A stretch of 64,000 nucleotides of DNA, from contig CAKRMH010000014.1 of the NCBI GenBank assembly GCA_934364805.1, positions 1 through 64,000 of the forward strand, given 5' to 3'. The notes under the pieces were generated by a model that worked only from the letters and a program-made list of their open reading frames with translations, was not told the DNA's origin and did no database searches. Shown piece after piece: positions 61,734 through 64,000 of the stretch; within the stretch, counting starts at the first letter, position 1; each line of letters opens with the position of its first letter. The position numbers and the translations under genes are program-made. This stretch comes from an uncultured Lachnospiraceae bacterium (GTDB lineage Bacteria > Bacillota > Clostridia > Lachnospirales > Lachnospiraceae).

Positions 61734-61935
61734 TAACTGTGAAACTATCTTAAACTTACTCTGGCATATGTACCATGAGTACAAATAATCGCAGGCACGC
61801 TCTCGCTGCTCATCGCTGGCAACGGTACATAAGCGACCAAAGTACGGTCGCAAAGTACCGGCCGCTCTGAAGCACCTGCGAATTACCTGTACTCATGGTA
61901 CATGCTCAATATCAATTTCAATAGTTTCACAATTA
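61734..61935 (-). repeat. Structured intergenic element, copy 2 (202 bp)
   Basis: Lies between gntR and the ABC ATPase. Outer repeats 61734-61748 and 61921-61935 match at 14 of 15 and resemble those of copy 1. Inner arms 61770-61783 and 61888-61901 pair perfectly but differ in sequence from the copy 1 arms. Core blocks 61783-61825 and 61842-61878 match copy 1 at 41 of 43 and 36 of 37. Inside is a nested hairpin CGGTAC/GTACCG (61823-61860) around GCGACC/GGTCGC. A/C mismatches at 61737/61932 and 61784-61785/61886-61887 become G-U on the minus strand. Confidence 0.85.
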
Positions 61936-61966
61936 TCTGCCTAATTAATAGCTAATTGCCTACTGG

Positions 61967-62341
61967 TTAACTTTCCTTCCAGATCTCATCTACCGCATGC
62001 TGCAGTTCCTCTTTTGAGATACTGGCGCCTTCACAAAATGTCCGGATCTCTTGCAGTTTCTGCGTCAGCTGCTCTAACCTTGCTGCCTTTTCCTGCTTTG
62101 CATTGATCTCGGCTACAAAAACCCCCCTGCCCTGAATGCTGACAAGCAATCCTTCCTGGCACAGATCATCATACGCACGTTTCACGGTAATAATACCAAT
62201 TCCAAGTTCCTTCGCCATCCGCCGGATGGACGGAAGCATCTCATTTGCAGATAATTCACCGGAAAGCACCGACTGACGGATCTGATTTTCCACCTGTTCA
62301 TAGATCGGAACCTGAGAAAGCGGGCTGATCCATATATTCAT
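61967..62341 (-). CDS. GntR-family regulator, YtrA type
   Basis: 124 residues: N-terminal winged helix (about 8-75) with YEQVENQIRQSVLSGELSAN and ELGIGIITVKRAYDDLCQEG, and a short C-terminal dimerisation helix, the pattern of the YtrA subfamily. It probably represses itself and the ABC genes downstream. A perfect 10-6-10 inverted repeat overlaps its promoter. The inducer is unknown, perhaps a cell-wall-active compound. Confidence 0.92.
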   Translation of the reverse strand: MNIWISPLSQVPIYEQVENQIRQSVLSGELSANEMLPSIRRMAKELGIGIITVKRAYDDLCQEGLLVSIQGRGVFVAEINAKQEKAARLEQLTQKLQEIRTFCEGASISKEELQHAVDEIWKES

Positions 62342-62363
62342 ATACTTCCCTCGCTTTATATTT

Positions 62364-62389
62364 TATCTACTGTTACTATACAGTAGATA
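62364..62389 (-). promoter_or_regulatory. GntR operator
   Basis: TATCTACTGT-tactat-ACAGTAGATA, a perfect inverted repeat of 10-bp arms with a 6-bp spacer. It covers the minus 10 element, so binding would block initiation. Confidence 0.85.
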
Positions 62390-62403
62390 CAGTCACCTGT
62401 CAA
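62375..62403 (-). promoter_or_regulatory. gntR promoter
   Basis: TTGACA (62403-62398) and TATAGT (62380-62375) with a 17-bp spacer on the minus strand, 34 nt before the start. Confidence 0.85.
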
Positions 62404-62461
62404 GGCAGAGTTTCTTTTTACGTTTCTGGTAATTGCAAAACTTACAAGAATATGCTGCAGC

Positions 62462-62698
62462 ATTCTCCGTAATAGCAAATCTTTTCTTAATTTACACCTA
62501 ATTTTATGGCTATGACATGCGAGATATTTATCCTTTTCTCCGTAAATTGGCATCTAGATGAGATTACACCGACAATTTTTCCGTATTTGGCGGTGTGATC
62601 AATGATTTTCTTTTGGGTACGGAGAATCTGTTATGTATTATGTGGAAATCTGCAATTTTTTAGGTGTAATCAATAATTTTCCGTTATTTACGGAGAAT
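62462..62698. repeat. Four copies of a 35-38-bp unit, two in each orientation
   Basis: The unit runs from GGTGTAATC to TACGGAGAAT. Minus-strand copies: 62462-62499 and 62536-62570. Plus-strand copies: 62592-62627 and 62663-62698. The second and third face each other (GATTACACCG/CGGTGTGATC), so a hairpin is possible. The ends are conserved, the middles vary. They fill the gtnR-cstA gap, which holds no gene. Confidence 0.7.
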
Positions 62699-62726
62699 TT
62701 ATTAGCTGCCCGTAAATTGCCCAATA

Positions 62727-62759
62727 CAAAAACCCTCCGGAGCTGCCTCCGAAGGGTTT
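62727..62759 (-). terminator. cstA terminator
   Basis: On the minus strand AAACCCTTCGGAG, loop GCAG, CTCCGGAGGGTTT (13 bp, one G-U), then TTTTTG. Confidence 0.88.
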
Positions 62760-62794
62760 GCTTTTGCGTATTATGTTATGTATGGAAAAATCTT

Positions 62795-64000
62795 TTATGC
62801 TTCTTCTTTCTTTGCTGTAAACAGTTTCTTTAAGCAGCTGAATGCAACAAGTACACCAAGTACCATCAGAAGAATTGCAACGATGAACTGAAGTCCGTCT
62901 ACTAAGAATGTAGCCTGACCAGCTGCGATATTTGCAACAAGTGCGATCGTTTTCTGGATCAGAGCTGTAAATGTAACCGCCAGCATAACGAACATTGGGA
63001 TATATAATGTCCATCCGGTTCTTCCTGTTGTCTTTAAAAATACTGCAAGTGCGATCAGGACTAATGCTGCCAGTAACTGGTTTGCAGATCCGAACAGTGG
63101 CCATACATTGTTGTATCCACCATGTGTTAACAGATATCCGAAGAACAGTGTGATCACGGTTGCAAAATATTTGTTTGTCAGTACTTTCTGCCATGTTGGC
63201 ATTTTGGATGTATCTGTTGTATCACCATAAAACAGTTCCTGGAAAGACATACGTCCGATACGGGCTACGGAATCCAGTGAAGTAAGGGCAAGTGCGGATA
63301 CGCACATAGTCATAAATACAGTTGCAAGCTGAACTGGAAGTCCAAGTTTCTCTAAGAATCCTGCAACACCTGATGAGAAGATTGCAAATGGTGTTCCATC
63401 CGGTTTTGTTCCGTTTACAGCAACGGCACCGACAACAACCAGTGATACGATACCAAGTAAAGACTCAACGATCATTGCACCATAACCTACCATTGGCATA
63501 TCTTTTTCATTGCTGATCGTCTTTGATGATGTTCCGGAAGATACCAGGCTGTGGAATCCGGATACCGCACCACAGGCAATTGTTACGAATAATGTTGGGA
63601 ACATGTAGCTTCCATTTACGTTAAATCCATTAAATGCATTCAGCTGCATTGTAGGATGTGCAACAACGACACCAACAACAGCACCAATGATCATACCAAG
63701 CAGCATAAAAGTTGTCATGTAATCTCTAGGCTGCATTAAAAGCCACATTGGCATTACCGATGCAAGGAAAAGATAAGCCATAACAATATAGATCCATGTT
63801 GTTTTGGTTGCATACCAAGGAAGTTTCATTCCGATCGCAAACATTACAACCAGAAGTGCAATTGCTACGATTGCACGAACAACCTCGTTCATTTTTACAT
63901 GTTTCTGGATCACTCCGAAGATTACTGCAACTACGATAAATAACATAGAGATTGAAGCTGCCGCGGAGTTTGCATAACTAACTTCAGCAGTCATGCCATC
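62795..64000 (-). CDS. cstA: CstA-family carbon starvation/peptide or pyruvate transporter, C-terminal part
   Basis: The frame continues past the window edge (codons for Asp and Gly precede the Met at 63994), so about 401 C-terminal residues are present. There are some ten membrane spans. CstA landmarks are the IACGAVSGFHSLVSSGTSSK segment (about 142-161), ALTSLDSVARIGRMSFQEL and GSANQLLAALVLIALAVFLK. Related proteins take up peptides or pyruvate during carbon limitation. It has its own terminator. Confidence 0.93.
   Translation of the reverse strand, partial: DGMTAEVSYANSAAASISMLFIVVAVIFGVIQKHVKMNEVVRAIVAIALLVVMFAIGMKLPWYATKTTWIYIVMAYLFLASVMPMWLLMQPRDYMTTFMLLGMIIGAVVGVVVAHPTMQLNAFNGFNVNGSYMFPTLFVTIACGAVSGFHSLVSSGTSSKTISNEKDMPMVGYGAMIVESLLGIVSLVVVGAVAVNGTKPDGTPFAIFSSGVAGFLEKLGLPVQLATVFMTMCVSALALTSLDSVARIGRMSFQELFYGDTTDTSKMPTWQKVLTNKYFATVITLFFGYLLTHGGYNNVWPLFGSANQLLAALVLIALAVFLKTTGRTGWTLYIPMFVMLAVTFTALIQKTIALVANIAAGQATFLVDGLQFIVAILLMVLGVLVAFSCLKKLFTAKKEEA

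Noticed and set aside
62462..62698. CRISPR array
   Set aside because: The units are in both orientations, spacing is irregular, and no cas gene is near.

Overview
The window looks like chromosomal core DNA of a spore-forming, anaerobic member of the Lachnospiraceae (Clostridium cluster XIVa). The reasons are an almost intact S10-spc-alpha ribosomal superoperon, sporulation genes (spoIIE, yabP, yabQ, spoVG, a CotS-family protein), a paired glgC/glgD glycogen module, an SdpI-like and a YtrA-like accessory gene, and riboswitch control (SAM-I, tryptophan T-box). No phage, integrase, transposase, CRISPR array, tRNA or rRNA gene was found.

Layout. 1-1143 is the N-terminal part of a secreted acidic protein of unknown function. 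1578-9158 (minus strand) keeps the Bacillus order hup - rqcP(yabO) - yabP - yabQ - divIC - spoIIE - tilS - hpt - ftsH, with a Spo0A-type promoter before spoIIE. 9347-17079 holds a PEGA lipoprotein, a CotS-like protein, CCA-adding enzyme, a giant GGDEF protein and a pseudouridine synthase. 17110-17940 is a small degenerate pocket. Then come a two-component system, metK behind a SAM-I riboswitch, an HD-GYP protein, murA, aroK, a PrsA-like lipoprotein, mfd, pth, spoVG, glgD and glgC. 34060-39113 is on the plus strand: murC, then dnaD and a DnaI-like helicase loader behind a cluster of DnaA boxes, then prs. 39229-55674 is the ribosomal superoperon (rpsJ to rplQ, 31 genes, minus strand). The right end has a methyltransferase, corA, trpS with its T-box, a GntR-ABC-membrane protein unit and the 3' part of cstA.

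How it fits together. The left third is about cell envelope, division and forespore gene activation. The middle links peptidoglycan precursors (murA, murC), storage carbon (glgC/D), nucleotide supply (prs, hpt, adk) and replication restart (dnaD, loader). The right half is translation. Cyclic-di-GMP synthesis (GGDEF) and turnover (HD-GYP) are both represented.

The best candidate for something undescribed is a structured intergenic element present twice, at 30043-30353 and 61734-61935. Both copies lie between two minus-strand genes and in the same orientation. Their core is nearly identical, but their stem arms differ between copies while each stays self-complementary. Seven A/C mismatches in the plus-strand stems all become G-U pairs on the minus strand, which points to a structured RNA read with the flanking genes. 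Other notable signals are the DnaA-box cluster before dnaD, the S10 leader fold, the 21-bp-spaced spoIIE promoter, and four copies of a roughly 36-bp unit between gntR and cstA.
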